A stretch of DNA of 8,734 nucleotides from Silvimonas sp. JCM 19000 (GCA_001313065.1 BBFD01000176.1:1-8734), one strand, 5' to 3'; counted from the stretch's first letter, positions 1-7,045 are shown. Program-made: numbers and translations. Notes: generated by a model not told the origin, from the letters alone.

Positions 1-171
1 CGCTACCGATGGGGCAATGCCGGTGACGCGCGGCAAGGGCGTCGCATTATTCGCAGCGGCCGGGGTCGGTGTGGGGCTGGCAGCATACACGCCCGCCATC
101 AGACTCAGGCCCAGCACGCAGGCCAGCACGCGCTGGCGTTTATTGCGAGAGATAGAAGTTGTTCGCGGCAA
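1..171 (-). CDS. Exported protein of unknown function, N-terminal 57 codons only (runs off the left edge)
   Basis: An open frame runs leftward off the window. Its N-terminus looks like a Sec signal peptide: a basic stretch at residues 9-14 (R-N-K-R-Q-R), a hydrophobic core at about 15-28, and a V-Y-A-A-S cleavage region near residues 28-32. A Pro/Thr/Ala-rich stretch follows, as in a linker to a periplasmic or surface domain. No ATG or GTG precedes the signal peptide; the only usual start is TTG at 171, with a GGGG stretch about 10 bases before it, and a stop lies in frame at 187-189. With this start it overlaps the end of the upstream lipoprotein gene by 32 bases, suggesting translational coupling and a shared flagellar transcript. 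The family cannot be named from this fragment. The signal peptide is well supported; the start codon is not. Confidence 0.55.
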   Translation of the reverse strand, partial: MPRTTSISRNKRQRVLACVLGLSLMAGVYAASPTPTPAAANNATPLPRVTGIAPSVA

Positions 172-802
172 AACGGGTATCCCCGGTCACGCTGGACACT
201 GCGGAAGCATTAGTCGGGGCCGGCGCGGATTCGGGCATGGCCGGCTGCACATGCAATGCGGGCGCGGCCAGTGCCTGGCCTTGCTCCGCCTGTGCAGCAT
301 CTTTATAGAAATCACTGCCCAGTTGCAACTCCAGCACGGTTTCGTAGCCGCCTTCGGGCAAGGGCGTTACCGACACCACGCGTGCGCCGCGCAGCCAGGC
401 TTCGACATAGGCGCGGAAGCTGTCGTTGGTCAGCGCCAGTGCCGAGACTGAACTCTGGCCGCTCAGCTTGATGCCCTGCACGGTTTCGGCCAGCGAGCGA
501 TAGGCGTCGAGCTTGGAGGCGCGCATGGCCAGCAAGCGGCGCTGGGTATTGGTCAGCCCGTCTATCATCGGCAGCGCGCCATACCCGACCGCGTTGACGC
601 GCGACGGCAACACCACGGCGGGCGGCTGCATATTGCTTGCCTCAACATTGACCGGGGCCGGATGCTCTTCCGGCGTGGCGGCGGCCGTGGCAGCGGGGGT
701 GGCATTGTTGCTGCGGAAGTGCGAGCAAGCGGACAAGCTCAGCACGCCAGACAGTGCGGCGACGAGCAACAAGCTTGGGCGGGTGATGCGGGGAGGATTC
801 AT
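140..802 (-). CDS. LPP20/FlgP-like outer-membrane lipoprotein, probably flagellar
   Basis: This is a 220-residue lipoprotein. The N-terminus has a basic start, a hydrophobic core (about 10-22) and a lipobox L-S-A-C with the lipidated cysteine at residue 26. A low-complexity Ala/Pro/Thr linker (about 31-65) leads to the conserved part, about 68-165. This has the LPP20/FlgP pattern: an initial G-Y-G, then repeated small residues with R-A-S-K-L-D-A-Y-R-x-L-A-E-x-V-x-G (about 94-110), then W-L-R-G-A and a V-L-E-L-Q-L strand. FlgP in Vibrio and Campylobacter belongs to this family and forms an outer-membrane ring structure of the flagellum. ATG at 802 follows GGAG by 7 bases. A sigma-28-type promoter match sits about 80 bases upstream, which favours a motility role. 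The tail (about 175-220) is Ala/Pro-rich and not conserved in any way I recognise. The family call is fairly firm; the flagellar role is inferred. Confidence 0.8.
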   Translation of the reverse strand: MNPPRITRPSLLLVAALSGVLSLSACSHFRSNNATPAATAAATPEEHPAPVNVEASNMQPPAVVLPSRVNAVGYGALPMIDGLTNTQRRLLAMRASKLDAYRSLAETVQGIKLSGQSSVSALALTNDSFRAYVEAWLRGARVVSVTPLPEGGYETVLELQLGSDFYKDAAQAEQGQALAAPALHVQPAMPESAPAPTNASAVSSVTGDTRFAANNFYLSQ

Positions 803-884
803 CGGGCGGCTCCGCAGGATAAGGGTCGGGCGGCGCGTGCTGTGCCATTACAAAACAGATACAAACACGCCGCCCCTGCGAACC

Positions 885-911
885 ATATCGGCCGGAATCA
901 GCGAACCTTGA
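885..911 (-). promoter_or_regulatory. Candidate FliA (sigma-28) flagellar promoter for the lipoprotein gene
   Basis: Read on the minus strand: TCAAGGTT, an 11-base spacer, then GCCGATAT. The enterobacterial FliA consensus is TAAAGTTT-N11-GCCGATAA, so 6 of 8 and 7 of 8 bases match with exact spacing. The -35 part and half the spacer lie inside the last codons of trmB. Transcription would start roughly 75 bases before the lipoprotein ATG at 802. The match is read directly; activity is inferred. Confidence 0.6.
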
Positions 912-1582
912 ATACCAGATCCCAAACCCCGTGGCCCAAACGTATGCCGCGCTGTTCAAATTTGGTCAGCGGGCGATAGTCGGGGCGCTCGGCGTATTCG
1001 CTGGCGGTGTTTTGCAAGGCCGGTTCTGCGCTCAGTACTTCCAGCATCTGGATGGCGTAATCCTCCCAATCGGTGGCCAGATGCAGATAGCCGCCCGGTT
1101 TGATGCGGCTGACCAGCAATTTGACGAAAGCGGGCTGGATCAAGCGGCGCTTGTTGTGGCGTTTTTTTTGTGCCACGGATCGGGGAAAAAAACACATGCG
1201 CGCCATCGAGCGAACCGGGCTGTAGCATCTGCTCCAGCACGTCCACCACATCGTACTGCACGATGCGGATATTGCTCAGATTCATTTCGCCGATCAGCTT
1301 GAGCAAGCTGCCCACGCCCGGGGTGTGGACTTCGCAGCCAATAAAATCGGTCTCGGGGGCACCGGCGGCGATTTCGGCGGTGGCCTGGCCCATGCCAAAG
1401 CCGATTTCCAGAATACGCGGCGCGTGGCGGCCAAAGGCGGCGTCCAGCTCCAGCGCTTGCGGCGCATACGGAATCACAAAGCGCGGCCCAAATTCAGTCA
1501 GCGCGCGTTCCTGGCCGGTGGAAAGATGGCCCTGGCGCAGCACAAAGCTGCGGATGCGGCGCATGTAATGCGGATTATCCAT
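898..1582 (-). CDS. trmB: tRNA (guanine-N7-)-methyltransferase TrmB, frameshifted as sequenced
   Basis: TrmB uses S-adenosylmethionine to make 7-methylguanosine at position 46 of tRNAs. Visible motifs are M-R-R-I-R-S-F near the N-terminus (7-13), the SAM-binding loop L-E-I-G-F-G-M-G (58-65), I-G-C-E-V-H (81-86), then [15 protein letters not shown] and the late T-D-W-E-D-Y-A. The third block can only be read by changing frame twice. On the minus strand, codons for V-F-F-P need T5 before CCCC, but T7 is present (plus-strand A7, 1186-1192). Codons for H-K-K-R need A6, but A8 is present (plus-strand T8, 1162-1169). Two +2 insertions leave the gene out of frame; removing them gives about 226 residues, the usual size. 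ATG at 1582 has GAGA just upstream; a TTG at 1600 is the alternative start. The gene is probably intact in the organism. Confidence 0.88.
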
Positions 1583-1605
1583 AAAGATCTCGAAAGCCAA
1601 ATCTC

Positions 1606-1627
1606 AAAAGCCACCGCGAACGGTGGC
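1606..1627 (-). terminator. Rho-independent terminator after thiG
   Basis: On the minus strand a perfect 7-bp stem, GCCACCG and CGGTGGC, closes on a TTCG tetraloop and is followed by TTTTG. It lies 29 bases after the thiG stop and 24 bases before the trmB ATG, so it ends the thiSG transcript and separates it from trmB. The U-tract is short, so some readthrough is possible. Confidence 0.78.
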
Positions 1628-1655
1628 CGGTTTACAAAGCACAACGGCGGTTTTT

Positions 1656-2444
1656 TTATTTTGCGCCGATCAGACCACTGACCGGGCTGGACGGATCAGC
1701 ACTATACAGTTTGCGTGGCATGCGGCCAGCCAGGAACGATTCACGGCCGGCTTCTACTGCCAGTTTCATCGCCCGCGCCATGCGCACCGGGTCTTTGGCG
1801 GCAGCGATGGCGGTATTCATCAGAATGCCGTCGCAGCCCAGTTCCATGGCGATGGCCGCATCGCTGGCGGTGCCGACACCCGCATCCACCAGTACTGGCA
1901 CTTTGGCGTTCTCGATAATCAGACGCAGATTCCACGGATTGAGAATGCCCATGCCCGAGCCGATCAGCGACGCCAGCGGCATCACCGCCACGCAGCCAAT
2001 CTGTTCCAGCTCTTTGGCGATGATGGGGTCATCCGAGGTATAGACCATGACGTCAAAGCCATCCTTGACCAGCGTTTCGGCCGCTTTCAACGTTTCGCGC
2101 ACGTTGGGATACAGCGTGGTGGCATCGCCCAGTACTTCAAGCTTGACCAGTTTGTGCCCATCCAGCAGCTCACGCGCCAGGCGCAGCGTACGTACGGCAT
2201 CGTCGGCGCTATAGCAGCCGGCGGTGTTGGGCAGATAGGTAAAACGCGACGGCGGCACGGCATCGAGCAAGGACGGCTCGTTGGGGTTCTGGCCGATGTT
2301 TACGCGGCGGATGGCCACCGTCACGATGTCAGCGCCGCTGGCCTCAATGGCCTCGCGCGTCTGGGTAAAGTCTTTGTATTTGCCGGTCCCCACCAGCAAA
2401 CGCGACGAAAAGGACTGACCGGCTATCGTGAACACATCGGACAT
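1656..2444 (-). CDS. thiG: Thiazole synthase ThiG
   Basis: ThiG builds the thiazole phosphate ring of thiamine from 1-deoxy-D-xylulose 5-phosphate, dehydroglycine and sulfur carried as the thiocarboxylate on ThiS. The intact 262-residue reading frame has the usual family length and shape: an opening L-L-V-G-T-G-K-Y (17-24), V-T-V-A-I-R-R (41-47), L-P-N-T-A-G-C (71-77), L-V-K-L-E-V-L-G-D (99-107) with the Schiff-base lysine expected at K101, a [12 protein letters not shown] phosphate-binding stretch, and [11 protein letters not shown] near the C-terminal third. The ATG at 2444 has a good GAGG site about 8 bases upstream. It follows thiS by 57 bases on the same strand and is followed by a terminator, so thiS-thiG looks like a two-gene operon. 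No indel damage is visible, unlike its neighbours. Confidence 0.96.
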   Translation of the reverse strand: MSDVFTIAGQSFSSRLLVGTGKYKDFTQTREAIEASGADIVTVAIRRVNIGQNPNEPSLLDAVPPSRFTYLPNTAGCYSADDAVRTLRLARELLDGHKLVKLEVLGDATTLYPNVRETLKAAETLVKDGFDVMVYTSDDPIIAKELEQIGCVAVMPLASLIGSGMGILNPWNLRLIIENAKVPVLVDAGVGTASDAAIAMELGCDGILMNTAIAAAKDPVRMARAMKLAVEAGRESFLAGRMPRKLYSADPSSPVSGLIGAK

Positions 2445-2501
2445 GACGCAACCTCGGTGAGACAGAAAAAAGAAAGTTCGGCGCAGCGGGGCGGGGCTGA
2501 A

Positions 2502-2705
2502 TCAGCCGCCTCCGACCGCAACCACGATTTCAAGCTGATCGCCCTCGGCCAGCGCGGTGCTGGCAAAGGTGCTGCGCGGCACGATGTCGCCATTGCGCTC
2601 GATCGCGACGCGTTTGCCCAGCAGATCAAGCTGTTGCACCAGATCAGCCACCGACAAAGGGGTGGCAAACTGGCGCGGTTGGCCATTGATGGAGAGCGTG
2701 AGCAT
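2502..2705 (-). CDS. thiS: Sulfur carrier protein ThiS
   Basis: ThiS is a small ubiquitin-fold protein whose C-terminal glycine is adenylylated by ThiF and converted to a thiocarboxylate that gives sulfur to the thiazole ring. The predicted 67 residues match the family size. They begin M-L-T-L-S-I-N-G-Q, contain the L-S-V-A-D-L-V-Q-Q-L helix region (17-26) and the R-V-A-I-E-R-N-G-D-I-V-P segment (32-43), and end in V-G-G-G, giving the required terminal Gly-Gly. I chose the ATG at 2705 because the frame stays open to 2738 but the extra residues are outside the ubiquitin fold. The ribosome site before 2705 (AGGCAG) is only fair. It directly precedes thiG, its partner in the thiazole synthase complex. 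No thiF is visible nearby, so the activating enzyme must be encoded elsewhere. Confidence 0.93.
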   Translation of the reverse strand: MLTLSINGQPRQFATPLSVADLVQQLDLLGKRVAIERNGDIVPRSTFASTALAEGDQLEIVVAVGGG

Positions 2706-2846
2706 GGTTGGGCTGCCTGAGAATATTCTGAACAACAAGAGACGCGGATTTTAACAGTACGTCAGCGCGGGCGTCTTGACCGGCCATGCCGGTACTTGTT
2801 CTAACGCAAAACACGCAGCGCAGAACCGCCCTGGCGCGCTTTCAAT

Positions 2847-2876
2847 AAAAAAAGGCGCCCGCAGGCGCCTTTTTTT
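2847..2876 (-). terminator. Strong intrinsic terminator after tkt
   Basis: A perfect GGCGCC stem repeats around a CGCA loop and is flanked by A7 on one side and T7 on the other, so the A and T runs can extend the stem. On the minus strand it lies 20 bases after the tkt stop codon at 2897. The element is symmetric and could work in both directions, but no plus-strand gene leads into it. Confidence 0.92.
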
Positions 2877-2896
2877 CATAACCGCACAATCAACAA

Positions 2897-4902
2897 TTAC
2901 TTGATCAGTGCCTTGGCCTTGGCCACCACGTTTTCCGGGGTAAAGCCAAACAGCTTGAACAGTTGCGGCGCCGGAGCGGATTCGCCGAAGCGGTCCAGAC
3001 CCAGCACGTCGCCTTCCAGGCCCACGTACTTGCGCCAGAAGTCGGTGATACCCACTTCGATGGCCAGACGCGGCACACCCGCCGGCAGCACGCTGAGCTT
3101 GTAGGCGTCAGTTTGCTTGTCGAACACGTTGGTCGACGGCATCGACACCACGCGAGCAGCAATGCCTTCGCTGGTCAGCGTGTCATAGGCTTTAACCGCC
3201 AGATCCAGCTCGGAACCGGTAGCGATAATCACCACCTTCGGATCGTTGGCATCACGCAGGATGTAGCCGCCGCGGTAGATGTTGGCGATCTGGGCTTCGC
3301 TGCGCGACTGGAATTGCAGGTTCTGACGCGTGAAGATCAGGGTCGACGGGGTTTCTTTCTGCTCGATTGCGTGAGCCCATGCCACCATGCTTTCGACGGT
3401 GTCGGCCGGACGCCATACGTTCATGTTGGGGATGTAGCGCAGCGTTGCGGTCTGTTCCACCGGTTGGTGGGTCGGGCCGTCTTCGCCTACGCCGATCGAA
3501 TCATGGGTAAACACGAACAGTTGCGGAATCTTCATCAGCGCAGCCATACGCAGCGCGTTGCGTGCGTATTCGCTGAACATCAGGAAGGTAGCGCCGTACG
3601 GACGCAGACCGCCGTGCAGCAGGATACCGTTCATGATGGCGGCCATGCCGAACTCGCGCACGCCGTAGCTGATGTAGTTGCCCGACAGGCTGTTGTCTTC
3701 TTCGCGGGTCAGCGTAACGCTGGTCTTGACGTTGGTCAGGTTGGAGCTGGTCAAGTCGGCGGAGCCGCCCAGGAATTCCGGCAGGGCCGGCGCATAGGCG
3801 TTCAGCGCGTTTTGCGAAGCTTTACGAGTGGCGATGGTTTCCGCTTTTTTTTCGTTGGCTTCGGCAATCGCAGCCTTCACCACGTGTTCCCAGTTGCTCG
3901 GCAGGGTGCGGCTGTTGCGGCGTTCGAATTCTGCAGCCAGTTCCGGGAACTTGGCGGCGTAGCTTCGTACAGCTTGTTCCAGTCGGCTTCCCACTTGGCG
4001 CCCGCTTCTTTCTTGTCCCAACCGGCGTACACATCGGCCGGGATTTCGAACGGCGGGTGGTTCCAGCCGATGGCAGCGCGGGTAGCGGCGATTTCAGCGT
4101 CGCCCAGGGCGGAGCCGTGGCTGTCGTGGCTGTTGGCTTTGTTGGGCGAACCCTTGCCAATGATGGTCTTGCAGCAGATCAGCGTCGGGCGTTGGGTTTC
4201 CGCCTTGGCTTCAGCAATGGCGGCCAGTACGGCGTCGACATTGTGGCCATCGATCGGGCGAATGACCTTCCAGCCGTAGGCTTCAAAGCGGCCCGGGATG
4301 TCTTCGGAGAACCACTTGTCGGTGTGACCGTCGATGGAGATGTTGTTGTCATCCCAGAACGCGATCAGTTTGTTCAGGCCCCAGGTGGCGGCCAGCGCAC
4401 ACGCTTCGTGCTCACGCCTTCCATCATGCAACCGTCGCCCATGAACACGTAGGTGTGATGGTCAACGATGGAGAAATCAGGGCGGTTGAATTCACGCGCC
4501 ATCAGTTTTTTCAGCCAGCGCGAAACCCACGCCATTGGCGATACCCTGGCCCAGCGGGCCGGTGGTGGTTTCGATGCCTTCGGTGTAACCGTATTCCGGG
4601 TGGCCCGGAGTCTGGCTGTGCAGTTGGCGGAATTGCTTGAGCTGATCAATCGGCAGGTTGTAGCCGGTGAGATGCAGCAGAGCGTATTGCAGCATCGAGC
4701 CGTGGCCGTTGGACAGTACGAAACGGTCGCGGTTAACCCAGTTCGGGTTCAGCGGATTGTGGCGGTGGTTGCCTTCGCCCCACAATGCCACCGCAATTTC
4801 GGCCATACCCATCGGCATGCCGGGGTGGCCGGAGTTGGCTTTCTGAACAGAATCCATCGCCAGGGCGCGGATAGCATTGGCGAGATCGGCACGCGTTGCC
4901 AT
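2897..4902 (-). CDS. tkt: Transketolase, frameshifted three times as sequenced
   Basis: Transketolase is the thiamine-diphosphate enzyme that moves two-carbon units between sugar phosphates in the pentose phosphate pathway. ATG at 4902 follows GAGAGG by 8 bases. Intact motifs include S-G-H-P-G-M-P-M-G (24-32), S-N-G-H-G-S-M (64-70), T-T-G-P-L-G-Q-G, the cofactor motif G-D-G-C-M-M-E-G ending in D-D-N-N, and late [17 protein letters not shown]. Three indels break it: one extra A in a minus-strand A5 run (plus-strand T6, 4506-4511), creating a TGA at 4492; one base missing near 4410 (GAGCCAC read as GAGCAC), which restores the frame; and one missing near 3962 (probably GCCTAC read as GCTAC), which shifts it again. 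Corrected length is about 668 residues, normal for the family. It is probably a working gene with sequence errors. It stands alone, with its own terminator. Confidence 0.94.
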
Positions 4903-5086
4903 AAATAATCCTCTCGAATCAGGGGGGAAAAGGAGACGATGCGGTACAGCCGCATCCAGACAGTCGACGGGCATTATCCCCGAGTCAGCCCCTTGCGGAC
5001 AACCCGTACTAGACAGGTTGCTTAACAAATATCAATTCGGGGGACGTAACTCGCGTAATTTGCCGCGTTTTGGTGCGTTCTGGCTT

Positions 5087-5131
5087 GCAGGGCTAGCGAT
5101 CGCCAAGCTGAATCGCTTTAGCAAGCCCTGC
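5087..5131 (-). other. Long bulged inverted repeat in the murU-tkt gap
   Basis: The 298-base gap 4903-5200 holds no gene that I can support. Its one clear structure is an inverted repeat. The outer arms GCAGGGCT (5087-5094) and AGCCCTGC (5124-5131) and the inner arms AGCGAT (5095-5100) and ATCGCT (5112-5117) are abutting on one side, with a 6-base bulge on the other and an 11-base loop. It would form a 14-bp bulged hairpin in RNA. No T-tract follows it on either strand, so it is not a standard terminator. It lies about 185 bases before the tkt ATG and could be in a tkt leader. The minus strand from about 5035 to 5000 has a TTGATA hexamer but no convincing -10 partner. Confidence 0.45.
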
Positions 5132-5200
5132 CCCATGCAAAAAAACCGCGCTTTGGTGGCCGCAAACACGTTGGCGCAGCCAGCGTGAACCTGGGCGCGC

Positions 5201-5907
5201 TCAAGCCGGCCACTGCGGCGACCGCGCCAGCGCATCGGCCTGAGCCAGATCATCGGGCGTACCGACATTGACCCAGCCGCCGTCATAGCGTTCACCGCTG
5301 ACGCGACCGGCGCGCGCGGCTTCTATTAATAAGGGGCCAAGTTTAGCCTCGCTGCCCGGCGTCACCCCGGCCACGATGCGCGGGTGGCAAATACCGATGC
5401 TGGCATAGCACAGCCGGGGCGCGCTCGAATCGGGCACGATCAAACCGCTCTGCCCATCCAGGCAAAGTCGCCATTGGGGTGATACGGCGGATTAGGCACC
5501 ATCACCAGATGCGCCAGCCGTTGCGGCGTAGTGATGAACTGCACCGCCTCGCGCACCAGATGCGCGTAATCAAACTGGGTAAACACATCGCCCGACAACA
5601 ACAGAAACGGGCTGCTGCCCAGCAAAGGCAAGGCCTGCGCGATGCCGCCGGCGGTTTCCAGCGCGCGGGGCTCGGCCGAATATTGCAGCCGCACGCCCCA
5701 GGCCGAACCGTCGCCGAGGCGGGTGGCGTATTGCTCGCCCAGCCAGGCATGATTGATGACGATATCGCGCACGCCTGCTGTGGCCAGACGCTCGATATGC
5801 CAGACGATCAGCGGCTTGCCGCCTACTTCGAGCAGCGGCTTGGGACAAGTATCGGTGTAAGGGCGCAGACGCTCACCGCGTCCCGCCGCCAGGATCATGG
5901 CTTTCAT
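5201..5907 (-). CDS. murU: N-acetylmuramate alpha-1-phosphate uridylyltransferase (MurU-like nucleotidyltransferase), one frameshift as sequenced
   Basis: MurU makes UDP-MurNAc from MurNAc-1-phosphate and UTP in the peptidoglycan-recycling route that bypasses de novo synthesis. The N-terminus is a classic sugar-nucleotidyltransferase signature: [13 protein letters not shown] (6-18) followed by P-K-P-L (22-25). Also visible are I-V-I-N-H-A-W-L-G, the E-x-x-x-L-E-T-A-G-G-I stretch, S-G-D-V-F (metal/nucleotide site) and near the end [10 protein letters not shown]. All resemble Pseudomonas MurU more than RmlA or HddC types. One G is missing near 5458-5459 (minus-strand TGGGATGG read as TGGATGG), splitting the gene at residue about 150; correction gives about 235 residues, typical of MurU. 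There is no good ribosome site before ATG 5907, nor before the ATG three codons later. The usual partner kinase gene amgK is not adjacent; a LysR gene lies 94 bases upstream instead. Confidence 0.85.
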
Positions 5908-6001
5908 GGTGTGATGATTTTTAACAGGCAGGCCGCAATTCTATGTGATCCGCACCGCGGCTGCTGGTCGGAACCGATTGCAGCCGCCCATCCGGCCCAG
6001 G

Positions 6002-6883
6002 CTACGGCGACAACGAGGCCAGAAAGGCCTGCACCACCGGCGTAATCACATGCGGCTGGTATACCGCGTAGAGGTCGGCCGACAGCGGGGTTGCCAGTTC
6101 GACAAAGCAGACGCCGGGCCAGCTGATGCGGGCGCAGCATTCGGGCAACAGCGTAATGCCAAAGCCGCCCGCAACCAGCGCCAGTGCGGTTTGCGGCTCA
6201 CTCACTTGATGGCTGATCTGAGGGGTGTAGCCGGCCTCGCGACAGGCATGCGCCAACCAGGCCCCAAGACTGGCGCCATGTGGCGGCAGCAAGACAAATT
6301 CCTCTGCCACCAGGCTTTCCAGCGCGACGGGTTCGCTGCCTGCCAGCCGATGTTGCAGCGCCACCGCCAGCACAATGCGTTCGCGCCCAAGCAACTGGCA
6401 AGCCATGCCCGGCGGCAGATTGCCTTGCGCCTCGCGCCAGATGCCCAGATCAATCCGGTGGTGTTGCAAGGCGTCGATTTGCTGCGCTGGTGCCAGTTCG
6501 GTCAGCGCCCACGTCGCTTCCGGCACTTGCTGAGCAAACCGCTGCAAGGCCGGCAGCAGCGCGCCCCACATTGCCGTGCCCACCGCGCCGATCACCATAT
6601 GCCCTGCTTTGCCACGCCCAAGTTGGCGCACCTGCTGCAGCGAATGCGCTGTCATATCCAACAGCTTGTTCACTTCGCGCAGCAACGCACGCCCGGCGGG
6701 GGTCAGCTCGACCGAGCGCGTGGTGCGCACAAACAACTGCGTGTCGAGCGCCGCTTCGAGTTCTTTGACATGCAGGCTGAGCGGCGGCTGCGACATATGC
6801 AGGCGCTGCGCCGCGCGACTGAAGCTAAGCTCTTCCGCCACCACGCGAAAATAATGCAGCAGTCGAAAATTGATGCGATCCAG
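6002..6883 (-). CDS. LysR-type transcriptional regulator; start uncertain
   Basis: This has the standard LysR layout: an N-terminal winged helix-turn-helix, seen as L-L-H-Y-F-R-V-V-A-E-E-L-S-F-S-R-A-A-Q-R-L and S-Q-P-P-L-S-L-H-V-K-E-L-E, then L-F-V-R-T-T-R-S-V-E-L-T-P-A-G, a linker helix, and a C-terminal effector-binding domain with V-A-G-G-F-G-I-T-L-L-P. The frame is open only to 6883, where a TAG sits at 6884-6886. No ATG, GTG or TTG lies between it and the start of the domain; a GTG at 6844 would cut off the first helix. Either CTG at 6883 starts it, or one base is missing near 6884 (GGC read as GC) and the ATG at 6912 is the true start. It is divergent from xapA-deoC, so control of that pair is likely; E. 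coli xapAB is also governed by a LysR-type protein, XapR. The effector is unknown. Confidence 0.87.
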   Translation of the reverse strand: MDRINFRLLHYFRVVAEELSFSRAAQRLHMSQPPLSLHVKELEAALDTQLFVRTTRSVELTPAGRALLREVNKLLDMTAHSLQQVRQLGRGKAGHMVIGAVGTAMWGALLPALQRFAQQVPEATWALTELAPAQQIDALQHHRIDLGIWREAQGNLPPGMACQLLGRERIVLAVALQHRLAGSEPVALESLVAEEFVLLPPHGASLGAWLAHACREAGYTPQISHQVSEPQTALALVAGGFGITLLPECCARISWPGVCFVELATPLSADLYAVYQPHVITPVVQAFLASLSP

Positions 6884-6940
6884 CTAAGCCGGTCACTACG
6901 TCGGGTTTGCATAGCGTGTCACCACGAATGAGGTCGCCCC

Positions 6941-6964
6941 ATTTATACGCGTATCCCTATAAAT
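6941..6964. promoter_or_regulatory. Candidate operator and divergent promoter region between lysR and xapA
   Basis: The arms ATTTATA (6941-6947) and TATAAAT (6958-6964) form a perfect 7-bp inverted repeat with a 10-base spacer. Overlapping it is a second perfect palindrome, ATACGCGTAT (6945-6954). Each arm contains TATAAA, a possible -10 hexamer pointing outward: 6958-6963 toward xapA and 6947-6942 toward lysR. Neither has a recognisable -35, as expected if an activator is needed. Binding by the adjacent LysR protein is inferred from position and symmetry. Confidence 0.45.
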
Positions 6965-7045
6965 CAGGCCGGTAATTGTATTGGACCCAACTATTGATCC
7001 AGACCACGATGGCGACCATCTTTTCCGCTTAGCAGGATGCGTCGC

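Noticed and set aside
17..451. A 144-codon plus-strand open frame at the left edge.
   Set aside because: It is opposite the signal peptide of the truncated gene and the lipoprotein gene, both of which are better supported.
1150..1200. Programmed frameshifting or transcriptional slippage as the explanation for the A8/T7 runs in trmB.
   Set aside because: Two +2 events would have to be corrected in the same transcript. Similar defects occur in unrelated neighbouring genes, so sequence error is simpler.
1623..2720. A 365-codon plus-strand open frame opposite thiG and thiS.
   Set aside because: It is the antisense of two well-identified genes in GC-rich DNA; its translation is rich in H, R, Q and G with no recognisable domain.
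2760..2800. A TTGACC hexamer and a TCTAAC hexamer 18 bases apart on the plus strand, looking like a promoter.
   Set aside because: There is no plus-strand gene downstream, and the -10 match is poor.
2963..4279. A 438-codon plus-strand open frame opposite tkt.
   Set aside because: It mirrors the transketolase coding sequence and shows the usual antisense composition, with no independent motif or ribosome site.
5139..5175. A T7 tract on the minus strand (A7 at 5139-5145) after GC-rich DNA downstream of murU, resembling a terminator.
   Set aside because: The preceding bases give only a 3-4 bp stem as written. A better stem appears only if a missing base is assumed, which is too speculative.
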